From: Chloroflexota bacterium
Lineage (GTDB): Bacteria; Chloroflexota; Limnocylindria; QHBO01
Length of the DNA stretch: 12,887 nucleotides
Assembly: GCA_031177555.1 (NCBI GenBank)
Contig: JAPSGM010000030.1
Span: forward strand, 1-12,887
Direction of reading: 5' to 3'
Shown: positions 5,629 through 12,569 of the stretch, in pieces
Layout of the letters: each line of letters begins with the position of its first letter
Position numbering within the stretch: position 1 is the first letter of the stretch
Made by a program: the position numbers and the translations under genes
The notes under the pieces: generated by a model
The model's input: the letters and a program-made list of their open reading frames with translations, nothing else
Database searches by the model: none
Told to the model about the DNA's origin: nothing

Positions 5629-7659
5629 TCAGGCCACGCGCTTCGTCTTCTTGCTGACGTAGTCGACCAGCACGTACTCCCCCAGGCGCTCCGGCTCGAC
5701 GTAGAAGGCACGGCCGCGGTTGATCCGGCTCATCAGGTCGACGAAGTCGGAGAGGTAGCGCGACCGCTCGAGCATGAAGGTGTTGATGACGATCCCCTCG
5801 CGCGTGGCGCGACCCACCTCGCGCAGGGTGGACTGCATGGTCCGGATCGTGGGCGGGTAGGCGAACTCCACCTGGCCGTTGGCGATGTGCGCCGTCGGCT
5901 CGCCATCGGTGATGACCACGATCTCCTTGTTGCCACCGGCGCGGCGACCGAGTAGCTGCCGGGCGATCATTAGCGCGTGCTGCAGGTTGGTGCCGTACTC
6001 GAACTCGTACGGCGACAGCGTGGCGATCGCCTCCGGCTTGATCTGGCGGGCGTAGTAGGCGAAGCCGACGACGTACAGCCGGTCGCGCGGGTACTTGGTG
6101 TGGATGAGCGTGTGCAGGGCCATGGCCACGCGCTTTGCCGCGGTCGAGCAGCCGCGCAGGAGCATGGAGCGGCTCATGTCGAGCAGCAGGACCGTGGACG
6201 AGATGGTCGTCTCCTCGCTGCGCCGCACCTCGAAGTCGTCCGGCGAGAGGCGCAGCGGCGTCCCCGGCCCGTTGCGGGCCATGGCGTTGAAGAGGGTCCG
6301 GTTCAGGTCCACCGCGAAGGGGTCGCCGTGCGCGTACGCCTTCGTCTCGTCGGTCGGCTCGCCGCCGCCACCGGCGGTCGGCAGCGGATGCCCGCCGAGT
6401 GACTCCCGCCGCAGGCGGCTGAAGATGTCGGTCAGGGCGCGCATCCCCAGCCGGCGAGCCGCCCGCGGGGTGAGCTCGAGGCGACCGCTGTCGCGCTCCA
6501 GGTACCCGGCCTCCTCCAGGGCGCGCGTCAGCTCGCGCAGGCTGTCCAGGTCGTCGGCCGCGTCGTCGCCGCCGAGGTCCCGCAGGAGGTCGCGGTCCAG
6601 GCCGTCGAGCGCGTCCGGACCGCGGACGGACGTGAGCTGCTCCTGCATGGCGTCGTACTGCTGCTGCCGGTCGATGGCGGCCAGCGCGTCGACCAGGCCC
6701 ATCGGCTCGTCGCCCGAGAACGGGTACGGCTCGCCGAACGGCAGCTCGGGGCGGAGCGACTGCAGGTTCCCGGCGAGGCGGGCCATGTCCCAGCGCAGCC
6801 GGTCGTCGCGCAGCAGGTCGTCCATCATCTGCTGCAGCTCCTCGCGCATCTGGCGGCTCATCCCGGCGAGCAGCGACGCCATCTGCGAGGCTTGGCGGTG
6901 CAGGTGGTCGATGAGGTCGTCGACGCTGTCGAGGCCCGGCGGGAAGTAGGCCCCGTGCCGGGCCATGAACGCCTGGAAGTCGGCGCTCGTGTCGGCCCCG
7001 GCGGCGTGCTTCTCCAGGAGCGCGTTGAGGTCGCGCACCATCTGCCGCACGCCGTCGAGGTCCTCCGGGGTCAGGCCGGCGACGCCCTCCTTGAGCCCCT
7101 GGAAGTAGGTCTGCAGCAGCTGCTGGCGCAGCTCGTCGGTGAGGGCATTGAAGGCATCGCGCGCCCCGGGATCCATGAACTCGTAGTCGCGCAGGCCGTG
7201 GAGCCGCCCGGCCAGGTCCGGCGGCAGCGCGTCCAGGCGGTCGCGCCGCTGCTGGGCGGTGCGCCGCAGGACGTGCTCCCGCAGCCGGGCCCGATCCTGT
7301 TCGTCGCCGGGCGGCGCATCGAGCGCCGACTGCTCTGCCGCGTCGACGCGCTGGTCGATGCCCTGCCGCTCCTGCTCCACGATCTCGTCCAGTCGCTCCG
7401 CCAGCCCGTCGAGGACGCCGTCGAGGTGGCTGCGCTCCAGCTCCTCCTGGCGGCGCGCGCGCAGCCGGTCTACGATGCGGCGCAGCCCCGGCACGTCGCC
7501 GCCGCGGGTGCCGCGCATCCCGCGCTGCATCAGTCGCTGCAGCGCCCGCCGGATGTCGCCCTCCGCCAGCAGGTCATCCGAGAGCGCGTCCAGCACGTCG
7601 TCGGCGTCGAACGCCGGCAGCTGCTGGCTGCCGTCCCAGCGGGAGTAGCGGATCGTCAT
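5629..7659 (-). CDS. Large VWA-domain protein, partner of the MoxR/ChlI-like ATPase
   Basis: A 676-residue protein with a C-terminal von Willebrand factor A domain. The metal-ion-dependent adhesion site is intact: DMSRS (494-498), the threonine in YGTNLQ (about 557) and VITDGEPT (D585 region). The preceding 480 residues are charged and mostly helical, with probable coiled-coil stretches (RRIVDRLRARRQEELERS; SRQMREELQQMMDDLLRDD) and a winged-helix-like part ALEEAGYLERDSGRLELTPR (about 380-399). A Gly-rich linker (TAGGGGEP) precedes the AYAHGDPFAVDLNRTLFNAM block. No signal peptide or membrane helix, so cytoplasmic. The ATG at 7659 overlaps the stop of the DUF1232 gene (ATGA) and has GAGG at 8 bases; a 40-codon upstream extension is a shadow. 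VWA proteins of this type work with AAA+ MoxR/ChlI ATPases, as CoxE/CoxD or the Mg-chelatase D/I subunits do, in remodelling or metal insertion. The client here is unknown. Confidence 0.92.
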   Translation of the reverse strand: MTIRYSRWDGSQQLPAFDADDVLDALSDDLLAEGDIRRALQRLMQRGMRGTRGGDVPGLRRIVDRLRARRQEELERSHLDGVLDGLAERLDEIVEQERQGIDQRVDAAEQSALDAPPGDEQDRARLREHVLRRTAQQRRDRLDALPPDLAGRLHGLRDYEFMDPGARDAFNALTDELRQQLLQTYFQGLKEGVAGLTPEDLDGVRQMVRDLNALLEKHAAGADTSADFQAFMARHGAYFPPGLDSVDDLIDHLHRQASQMASLLAGMSRQMREELQQMMDDLLRDDRLRWDMARLAGNLQSLRPELPFGEPYPFSGDEPMGLVDALAAIDRQQQYDAMQEQLTSVRGPDALDGLDRDLLRDLGGDDAADDLDSLRELTRALEEAGYLERDSGRLELTPRAARRLGMRALTDIFSRLRRESLGGHPLPTAGGGGEPTDETKAYAHGDPFAVDLNRTLFNAMARNGPGTPLRLSPDDFEVRRSEETTISSTVLLLDMSRSMLLRGCSTAAKRVAMALHTLIHTKYPRDRLYVVGFAYYARQIKPEAIATLSPYEFEYGTNLQHALMIARQLLGRRAGGNKEIVVITDGEPTAHIANGQVEFAYPPTIRTMQSTLREVGRATREGIVINTFMLERSRYLSDFVDLMSRINRGRAFYVEPERLGEYVLVDYVSKKTKRVA

Positions 7660-8171
7660 CGCATTCGCCTCGCGGTACCACGCGCGACCCGCCATGCGGT
7701 GCGCCCCACGGCGCGGCCGCCCCGCAGCGCCAGCCTCCCGCCGCCGCGTGCCAGATCCCCGCCGCGCCGCGCCAGCCACCCCACAGCCAGCCGCACGGTG
7801 ACGAGGTCGCGGTCGAGGTCGGCCTCGGCGATCCCGACCGCGGCCAGGTGCTCGCCGCGAACCTCGGGCGGCAGGCCGCGCAGGGCGAAGCGCAGGCCCA
7901 GCAGGGCCACCGCGGCGTCGTCCAGCTGCCCGGCAAGCGGGACGATCCCCGGCACCAGGTCGATGGGCGAGGCAAGGTAGGCCGCGGCGCCGAGCACCGC
8001 CGCACGACGGCCGCGGGTCAGCCGCTCGTCGCGTCCCAGCCGCCAGGCCAGCCGCGCGTACGCCGGGAAGCGCCGCACGAGCGCGGCGAAGCGATCGGTC
8101 GGGAACAGATCCCCGCCCGCCCGCGGCGCGGGCGGCATCGGGCCCGGGCTATCTGGCGTAGCGAACCCCAC
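7656..8171 (-). CDS. DUF1232 (YkvA-like) protein
   Basis: A 171-residue protein with the DUF1232 signature: LTRGRRAAVLGAAAYLASPI, then DLVPGIVPLAGQLDDAAVAL at about residues 52-90. DUF1232 proteins are small, hydrophobic and probably membrane-associated, with no established biochemical role. The N-terminal 25 residues are Pro-rich. The C-terminal part (about 130-171) is Gly/Arg-rich and strongly basic, which could contact membrane phospholipid or nucleic acid. The GTG start at 8171 has AAGGAG 10 bases upstream, inside the ATPase gene, giving a 23-base overlap; an ATG at 8138 is the alternative. Its stop overlaps the VWA start by 4 bases. The position between MoxR-like ATPase and VWA genes suggests it could link that machine to the membrane (inference). 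Confidence 0.82.
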   Translation of the reverse strand: MGFATPDSPGPMPPAPRAGGDLFPTDRFAALVRRFPAYARLAWRLGRDERLTRGRRAAVLGAAAYLASPIDLVPGIVPLAGQLDDAAVALLGLRFALRGLPPEVRGEHLAAVGIAEADLDRDLVTVRLAVGWLARRGGDLARGGGRLALRGGRAVGRTAWRVARGTARRMR

Positions 8172-9564
8172 CGCCGCGTCGCTCCTTGTTCAGCCGCCGG
8201 TTGAGGTGCAGGCCCTCGAGCACGAACTCCACCCCGCTGGCCACGCCGGCCGGAGATTCGCCGACGTCGAGCCGGGAGACGGCACGGCGCAGCTCGCCGA
8301 TCTCCGAGACGAAGCGCTCGTGCCGGTCGGAGGCGACGGTCTCCCCCACCTCGGCCTCGGCGCCCTCCTCGAAGCGCTCCACCAGCGGGACCAGCTCGGA
8401 GAGGGCGAAGTGCCGGTTGAAGACGTTCACGATCGCCCGCTGCACGAGCTTCTCGATCACCTTGTCCTCCCGGGTCTCGTCGCCGAGCGTCTCGAGCTCG
8501 ATCTTGCCGGCGGTGGAGGCCACGACGGCCGGCAGGTCGCTGATCCGCGGCGCGGCCACCGGCTCCCCCAGCCGCACGGCGCGCTTGAGGGCTGCGGCCA
8601 GCAGCGTCTCCTGGTTCGAGATGGTGACGCGCACGCTGACGCCGGAGCGCTGGCTGACCTCTGACGAGCGGCGGGCGAGCTGCGACAGCTCGGCCACGAT
8701 CTCGCGCATGAAGCCGGGCACCTGCACCGGCACGGATGTCGCCGCCTCGTCGCTGAACGTCGTGCGCTCCGCCTCCGCGATGGCAATCTCGACCTCGGGG
8801 TCCTCCGGGTAATGCGTGCGGATCTGGGCTCCGAAGCGATCCTTGAGCGGGGTGATGATTCGGCCCCGGCTGGTGTAATCCTCCGGGTTGGCCGATGCGA
8901 TCACGAACAGGTCGAGCTCCAGGCGCACCTTGTAGCCACGGATCTGGACGTCGCGCTCTTCCATCAGGTTGAGCATGCCGACCTGGATCCGTTCGGCGAG
9001 GTCGGGCAGCTCGTTCAGCGCGAAGATGCCGCGGTTGGTGCGCGGCAGCAGGCCGTAGTGGATGGTGAGCGCGTCGGACAGGTAGCGTCCCTCGGCGACC
9101 TTGACCGGGTCCACCTCCCCGACCAGGTCGGCGATGGTGATGTCCGGCGTGGCCAGCTTCTCGCCGTAACGGTGGTCTCGATGCAGCCAGGCGATGGGCG
9201 TGTCGTCGCCGCGCTCGGCGACGAGCGCGCGCGCGAACGGGCTCACCGGCGCCAGCGGGTCATCGTGCAGCTCGGCGCCGGCGACCTCCGGCACCCACTC
9301 GTCCAGGAGCCCGACCAGGGAGCGCGCGATGCGGCTCTTGGCCTGGCCACGCTCGCCGAGCAGGATGATGTCCTGGCCGGCCAGGATCGCGTTCTCGATC
9401 TGCGGCAGGACCGTATCGTCGTACCCCAGGATCCCCGGCAGCAGCGGCTCGCCGGCGCGCAGCCGCGCGACGAGGTTGCCCCGCATCTCCTCCTTGACGC
9501 TCCGACTGTGGTAGCCGGTGGCGCGGAGATCGCCGAGAGTCGCGATGGGCGGAGACGGGGTCAT
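8149..9564 (-). CDS. MoxR/magnesium-chelatase ChlI-like AAA+ ATPase
   Basis: A 471-residue AAA+ ATPase of the helix-2-insert group, probably a hexameric remodeller acting on its VWA partner. The P-loop is LLGERGQAKSRIA (G70-S77), Walker B is GIFALNELPDL (N184, E185), and sensor 1 is VIASANPEDYT (N226), followed by RGRIITPLKDRFGAQIRTHY with the likely arginine finger. The typical Walker B Asp is Asn here; I recall the same NELPDL in many relatives, so it is probably a family trait, not inactivation. The second half (about 260-471) is the helical lid and a C-terminal extension. The ATG overlaps the TGA of the upstream ATPase (ATGA) and has GAGGAG at 7 bases. Automatic annotation may call it magnesium chelatase or sigma-54 interacting, but there is no chlorophyll gene and no activator HTH here. 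Client unknown. Confidence 0.92.
   Translation of the reverse strand: MTPSPPIATLGDLRATGYHSRSVKEEMRGNLVARLRAGEPLLPGILGYDDTVLPQIENAILAGQDIILLGERGQAKSRIARSLVGLLDEWVPEVAGAELHDDPLAPVSPFARALVAERGDDTPIAWLHRDHRYGEKLATPDITIADLVGEVDPVKVAEGRYLSDALTIHYGLLPRTNRGIFALNELPDLAERIQVGMLNLMEERDVQIRGYKVRLELDLFVIASANPEDYTSRGRIITPLKDRFGAQIRTHYPEDPEVEIAIAEAERTTFSDEAATSVPVQVPGFMREIVAELSQLARRSSEVSQRSGVSVRVTISNQETLLAAALKRAVRLGEPVAAPRISDLPAVVASTAGKIELETLGDETREDKVIEKLVQRAIVNVFNRHFALSELVPLVERFEEGAEAEVGETVASDRHERFVSEIGELRRAVSRLDVGESPAGVASGVEFVLEGLHLNRRLNKERRGGGVRYAR
8182..8187 (-). promoter_or_regulatory. Ribosome binding site for the DUF1232 gene
   Basis: AAGGAG on the minus strand, 10 bases before the GTG at 8171 and inside the end of the AAA+ gene. 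It favours the GTG over the ATG at 8138, which has no such site. Confidence 0.45.
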
Positions 9565-10502
9565 GCAAGGGCTCCTCGGGTGCGGTGCGAATCGGGCGGC
9601 GCCGGCGACGCCGGCAGGTTCGGATAGTGCGCCGCGGCGGCCGCCACCTCGGCCGGCCCGCAGAGGCCACGCTGCTCCAGGCCGGCGAGGAACGCGGCCC
9701 GTTCGGCGATCTCTCGCTCCAGCGCCTCGGCACCGATGCCAAGCGTGGCCGCCAGCACCGCGTAGGCCTCGGGATCGTGCACCAGGTCACGCCGTGAGCG
9801 GCCGCCGTCACCGGAGAGCGTGGGCGGCACCGGCAGGCGCTGCGCGCCGGTGAGGCTCGGCGAGCGGCCGCCCTCCAGCTCCGCCAGGCGCACGGGCGCC
9901 AGCCGTCCTGTCACATCGGTCCGGAGGTGCCAGGCCTCTTCCACCCGGCGGTACATGCCCGATGGCGTGCGGTAGGCCGAGTACTGCAGGTACACGGTCA
10001 TGCCGGCCAGGTCGGCGTCGCCCGCCCGCAGCTCGTCGCGCAGGCAGGCCAGCGCCTCGTCCAGCGAGTCGGCGTGCATGGTGGCGCCCAGGCCGTACCC
10101 CGCCCCGGCCAGCCGCAGCGCCTGGCGGGCGTTGGGGCCCCACACGTAGATCGGCAGGTGGTCGCTCATCTCGTTCACGAGCAGGTAGCCACGCTCCGGG
10201 CCGATCTCGTCGGTCCAGGACATGTCCTGCGCCCAGCCGCGCAGGAAGACGCCGATGGTCTCGTCGGGCAGGAAGCCGACGAGGGCCGAGAGGGTGGTGG
10301 TCTTGCCGGCCTGCGGTGCCTCGCTGGCCAGCATCACGCCGCGCCGCCGCGCCACCACCGCCCACAGGGTTGCCATCAGCCGCGCGTCCATGCTTCCCGC
10401 CGCCACGATCTCGACCGCGCTCATGGGCGTGGGCAGCATCCAGTGGTAGCCCCACCAACCCTCGGGGAAGCGGCGATACCAGTCGAGGAGGGCCCGGTCC
10501 AT
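9561..10502 (-). CDS. PilT/VirB11/GspE-like P-loop ATPase, divergent
   Basis: A 313-residue ATPase that looks like the core of secretion/type IV pilus ATPases without their usual N-terminal domain. The run MSAVEIVAAGSMDARLMATL followed by WAVVARRRGVMLASE matches the region before the P-loop in TadA/VirB11 proteins. The P-loop is EAPQAGKTTTLSALVGFLP (K67), with Glu in place of the first Gly. The Walker B-like strand is RGYLLVNEMSD (E111). A His-box-like GATMHADSLDEALACLRDEL lies at 139-158. The C-terminal 80 residues are helical and unassigned. The ATG at 10502 has no Shine-Dalgarno; TACCGT lies 9 bases upstream. A long open stretch upstream of the ATG looks non-coding. Its stop overlaps the AAA+ start by 4 bases. 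No pilin, platform protein or prepilin peptidase gene is in the window, so a pilus role is not supported; it may energise or regulate the MoxR/VWA module. Confidence 0.8.
   Translation of the reverse strand: MDRALLDWYRRFPEGWWGYHWMLPTPMSAVEIVAAGSMDARLMATLWAVVARRRGVMLASEAPQAGKTTTLSALVGFLPDETIGVFLRGWAQDMSWTDEIGPERGYLLVNEMSDHLPIYVWGPNARQALRLAGAGYGLGATMHADSLDEALACLRDELRAGDADLAGMTVYLQYSAYRTPSGMYRRVEEAWHLRTDVTGRLAPVRLAELEGGRSPSLTGAQRLPVPPTLSGDGGRSRRDLVHDPEAYAVLAATLGIGAEALEREIAERAAFLAGLEQRGLCGPAEVAAAAAHYPNLPASPAPPDSHRTRGALA
9572..9577 (-). promoter_or_regulatory. Ribosome binding site for the AAA+ ATPase
   Basis: GAGGAG on the minus strand with an ideal 7-base spacing to the ATG at 9564. It lies inside the end of the upstream ATPase gene and fixes the AAA+ start. 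Confidence 0.6.
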
Positions 10503-10511
10503 GGTCGGGCC

Positions 10512-10517
10512 ACGGTA
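10512..10517 (-). promoter_or_regulatory. Candidate -10 hexamer TACCGT (leaderless start)
   Basis: TACCGT on the minus strand lies 9 bases before the ATG at 10502, which lacks a Shine-Dalgarno. The 188-base gap to the preceding gene makes a promoter here plausible. The match to TATAAT is weak. Confidence 0.25.
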
Positions 10518-10690
10518 CGCGGCCGGGGGGCGGGGCGCAACCAGTCCGATCGTCAGCCGGATGGGTGCCGGAGGAGCCGTCGCTGACGGGCCGCGCGCCA
10601 GATGAAGGTGACGCGCATCAGCCAGGCGGCGAGCCGGTCGGGGACGGCACCGGTGGGTCCGCCGGGCCCAGCCCGGTAGCCACGACCGGC

Positions 10691-10981
10691 CTAGACATCG
10701 CCCCCGGCGTATCGCGGCAGCGCCATGGCGGTGGCCACGATGTGGCGGCACGCCTCCGGCACCTCCCAGCAGGAGCAGGTGTAGCCGAAGCGGTCGCCGG
10801 CGGTCAGCTCGACGCGAGCCGGCCCGTCGGGCGCGTTGACGACGGCCGTCACGCGCTCCGGCGTGACGGACTCGAAGGTGACCGCGTGGGCATCTGCCAG
10901 CGCCAGGCCATCGTTCCAGCCGCGCGCATCCGCGAGCGCGCGCATCTGCGACTCGGACGTGAAATCGGTCACGCTGGGCAT
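10691..10981 (-). CDS. Small SWIM zinc-finger protein
   Basis: A 96-residue protein with a C-terminal SWIM-type zinc finger: YTCSCWEVPEACRHIVA, giving CxC-x6-CxH ligands (about residues 73-84). SWIM domains bind zinc and mediate DNA or protein contacts. Here there is no helicase or transposase domain, only an N-terminal part (about 1-65) with GWNDGLALADAHAVTFESV and an alternating beta region RVTAVVNAPDGPARVELTAG, as in other stand-alone short SWIM proteins. The ATG at 10981 has a very strong GGAGGAG at 11 bases. The gene starts 26 bases after the aldehyde dehydrogenase stop, so the two are probably co-transcribed. It ends with TAG at 10691-10693, after which the same frame stays open for 45 codons. 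Function unknown; it may be regulatory. Confidence 0.83.
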   Translation of the reverse strand: MPSVTDFTSESQMRALADARGWNDGLALADAHAVTFESVTPERVTAVVNAPDGPARVELTAGDRFGYTCSCWEVPEACRHIVATAMALPRYAGGDV

Positions 10982-10992
10982 CGGTCTCGTCT

Positions 10993-10999
10993 CTCCTCC
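10993..10999 (-). promoter_or_regulatory. Strong ribosome binding site for the SWIM gene
   Basis: GGAGGAG on the minus strand, 11 bases before the ATG at 10981, in the short gap after the aldehyde dehydrogenase stop. It is the strongest Shine-Dalgarno seen in the window. Confidence 0.6.
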
Positions 11000-11007
11000 A
11001 TGTGGGC

Positions 11008-12504
11008 CTAGACGCCGAGGGGGTTGATGGCCTTGGGGCCGGTCCCGACCAGCACCGCCTTGGTCTCCGTGTACAGGTCGAGGGCCTCCAGCGCCTGCTC
11101 GCGTCCGTAGCCCGACTCCTTGAACCCGCCGAACGGGATGCCGGGGAAGGCCACGAACGGGGTGTTGATGCCTACGGCGCCGGAGCGGATCCGTTGCGCG
11201 ACCCGATGGCCGCGCGCGCCGTCACCGGTCCATACCGTGGCGGCCAGGCCGTAGCGCACGTCGTTGGCCCAGCGCACCGCGTCCGCCTCGTCGCCGAAGC
11301 GCTGGATGGTGACGACCGGGCCGAAGATCTCCTCCTGCGCGATGCGCATCTCGTTGCTGACGCCGCCGATGACGGTCGGCCGCACGAATGCCTCCGCGTC
11401 CAGGCCATCCGGCAGCGAGCCGTCGACCGGGCCGCCGGTCAGCAGCTCTGCGCCCTCGTCGACAGCGGATTCCACGTAGCCCAGCACGCGCGACGCGTGC
11501 GCTCGGCTGATCAGCGACCCCACCTGCGTGTCGTCGGCCAGCGGATCGCCGATGCGCAGCGCCGCCGCCTTCTCGGTGAAGGCCGCCGCAAAGCGCTCGT
11601 AGGCCTCGTCCTGGACGAGGAGGCGCGAGCGCGCCTCGCAGGACTGGCCCGCGGAGTAGTAGATGGCCCACAGCGAGCCGACCATGGCCGCGTCCAGGTC
11701 GGCATCGGCGAAGACGACGTTCGGCGACTTGCCGCCCAGCTCCAGGCTCACCCGCTTCAGCGTGTCGGCCGCCACGGCGGCGATGCGGCGCCCCGTGGCG
11801 GTCTCGCCGGTGAAGGCGACCTTGTCGACGCCCGGATGGCCGGCCAGTGCCTCGCCGACCTCGGCACCCGGGCCGGGCACCACGTTGAGGACGCCGGCCG
11901 GGATGCCGGCCTCCAGCCCCAGGCCGCCGAGCGCCAGGGCCGTCAGCGGCGTGGCCGAGGCGGGCTTGAGGACCACCGTGTTCCCGGCGGCCAGGGCCGG
12001 CGCGAGCTTCCAGGCGGCCATCATCAGCGGATAGTTCCAGGGGATGATGGCCGCGCAGACGCCCACCGGCTCGCGCAGGGTGTAGGCCAGGACCGATGGG
12101 TTGACCACGTGCGACCGCCCGTAGAGGTGCTGCGCCGCACCCGCGAACAGCTCGAGCGTGGCGACCGCGGTCTTGATCTCCGCCACGGCCTGCCACCTCG
12201 GCTTGCCGTTGTTGCGCGACTCCAGGATCGCCAGCTCGTCGGCGCGCTCGTCGAGCAATTGCGCCAGGCGGTTGAGGGCCCGTGCCCGCTTGGCCGGGCT
12301 CGTCCTAGCCCAGGCGCCCTCGAACGCGCCGCGCGCCGCGGCCACCGCCGCGTCCACGTCCTCTCGCCCGGCGCGCGCGACGTCGGCGAGGAGCTCCCCC
12401 GTGGCCGGGTTGTGGGTGCCGAAGGTCGCGCCGTCCGCGGCGTCGCGGAAGGTGCCGTCGATGAGCAGGCGCGACTCGGCGGAGACGATGGCGGCGTCGG
12501 TCAT
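11008..12504 (-). CDS. NAD(P)-dependent aldehyde dehydrogenase
   Basis: Oxidises an aldehyde to the acid with NAD(P)+ in the cytoplasm. It has 498 residues, the normal family length. Catalytic features are all present: the oxyanion Asn in IIPWNYPLMMAAWKLAPAL (N157), the cofactor Lys in VVLKPA (K180), the Rossmann turn VAFTGETATG (229-238), the general-base Glu in SLELGGKSPNVVF (E255), the nucleophile in SAGQSCEARSRLLV (C289) and EEIFGPVV (391-398). The pattern is that of betaine-aldehyde, gamma-aminobutyraldehyde or broad-range ALDH2-type enzymes; the substrate is not determinable. The ATG at 12504 lacks a Shine-Dalgarno but has TACCAT 6 bases upstream, suggesting a leaderless transcript. A frame extension to 12600 is rejected because it enters the divergent gene. 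It could act after the aminotransferase at the left end of the window, in a GABA/polyamine route, but the two are 9 kb apart. Confidence 0.95.
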   Translation of the reverse strand: MTDAAIVSAESRLLIDGTFRDAADGATFGTHNPATGELLADVARAGREDVDAAVAAARGAFEGAWARTSPAKRARALNRLAQLLDERADELAILESRNNGKPRWQAVAEIKTAVATLELFAGAAQHLYGRSHVVNPSVLAYTLREPVGVCAAIIPWNYPLMMAAWKLAPALAAGNTVVLKPASATPLTALALGGLGLEAGIPAGVLNVVPGPGAEVGEALAGHPGVDKVAFTGETATGRRIAAVAADTLKRVSLELGGKSPNVVFADADLDAAMVGSLWAIYYSAGQSCEARSRLLVQDEAYERFAAAFTEKAAALRIGDPLADDTQVGSLISRAHASRVLGYVESAVDEGAELLTGGPVDGSLPDGLDAEAFVRPTVIGGVSNEMRIAQEEIFGPVVTIQRFGDEADAVRWANDVRYGLAATVWTGDGARGHRVAQRIRSGAVGINTPFVAFPGIPFGGFKESGYGREQALEALDLYTETKAVLVGTGPKAINPLGV

Positions 12505-12510
12505 GGGGTG

Positions 12511-12516
12511 ATGGTA
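12511..12516 (-). promoter_or_regulatory. Candidate -10 hexamer TACCAT for aldehyde dehydrogenase
   Basis: On the minus strand TACCAT sits 6 bases before the ATG at 12504, which has no Shine-Dalgarno, as expected for a leaderless mRNA. No clear -35 box. Confidence 0.4.
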
Positions 12517-12532
12517 GCGCCACCCACCGTAC

Positions 12533-12544
12533 ATGATGCCGGCC
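12533..12544. repeat. 12-base direct repeat, copy 1
   Basis: ATGATGCCGGCC, identical to the copy at 12558-12569, with a 25-base period. It lies in the 65-base divergent region between the aldehyde dehydrogenase and the acetyltransferase. It could be an operator half or a local duplication. Confidence 0.55.
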
Positions 12545-12556
12545 CCACTCCATCGG

Positions 12557-12562
12557 TATGAT
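12557..12562 (+). promoter_or_regulatory. Candidate -10 hexamer TATGAT for the acetyltransferase
   Basis: TATGAT matches TATAAT at five of six positions and lies 7 bases before the ATG at 12570. It overlaps repeat copy 2. It supports a leaderless start at 12570 or, if the downstream start is used, a short leader with GGAG at 12605-12608 before the ATG at 12618. Confidence 0.45.
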
Positions 12563-12569
12563 GCCGGCC
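12558..12569. repeat. 12-base direct repeat, copy 2
   Basis: Second exact copy of ATGATGCCGGCC, overlapping the candidate -10 box of the rightward gene, so a protein bound here would probably affect its transcription. Confidence 0.55.

Noticed and set aside
4675..5955. Rightward 426-codon open frame across the kinase and VWA genes
   Set aside because: It is antisense to two well-supported genes and its composition is typical of GC-rich shadow frames.
7660..7779. 40-codon N-terminal extension of the VWA gene
   Set aside because: It lies in the DUF1232 gene in another frame; the ATGA overlap and GAGG site support the ATG at 7659.
8149..9564. Magnesium chelatase for chlorophyll synthesis
   Set aside because: The AAA+ and VWA pair resembles the chelatase I and D subunits, but no H subunit or other tetrapyrrole gene is present, and the sequences fit the wider MoxR/VWA group.
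10503..10690. Small RNA or riboswitch in the 188-base gap
   Set aside because: No convincing conserved fold or terminator could be recognised by reading; only GC-rich short palindromes were seen.
10503..10751. N-terminal extension of the P-loop ATPase to 10751
   Set aside because: The added residues are Arg/Pro/His-rich and run into the SWIM gene; the family-like sequence begins near the ATG at 10502.
11002..12561. Rightward 519-codon open frame opposite the aldehyde dehydrogenase
   Set aside because: The opposite strand carries a full aldehyde dehydrogenase with all catalytic residues; the rightward product is low-complexity Arg/Gly/Ala/His-rich sequence with no family features.
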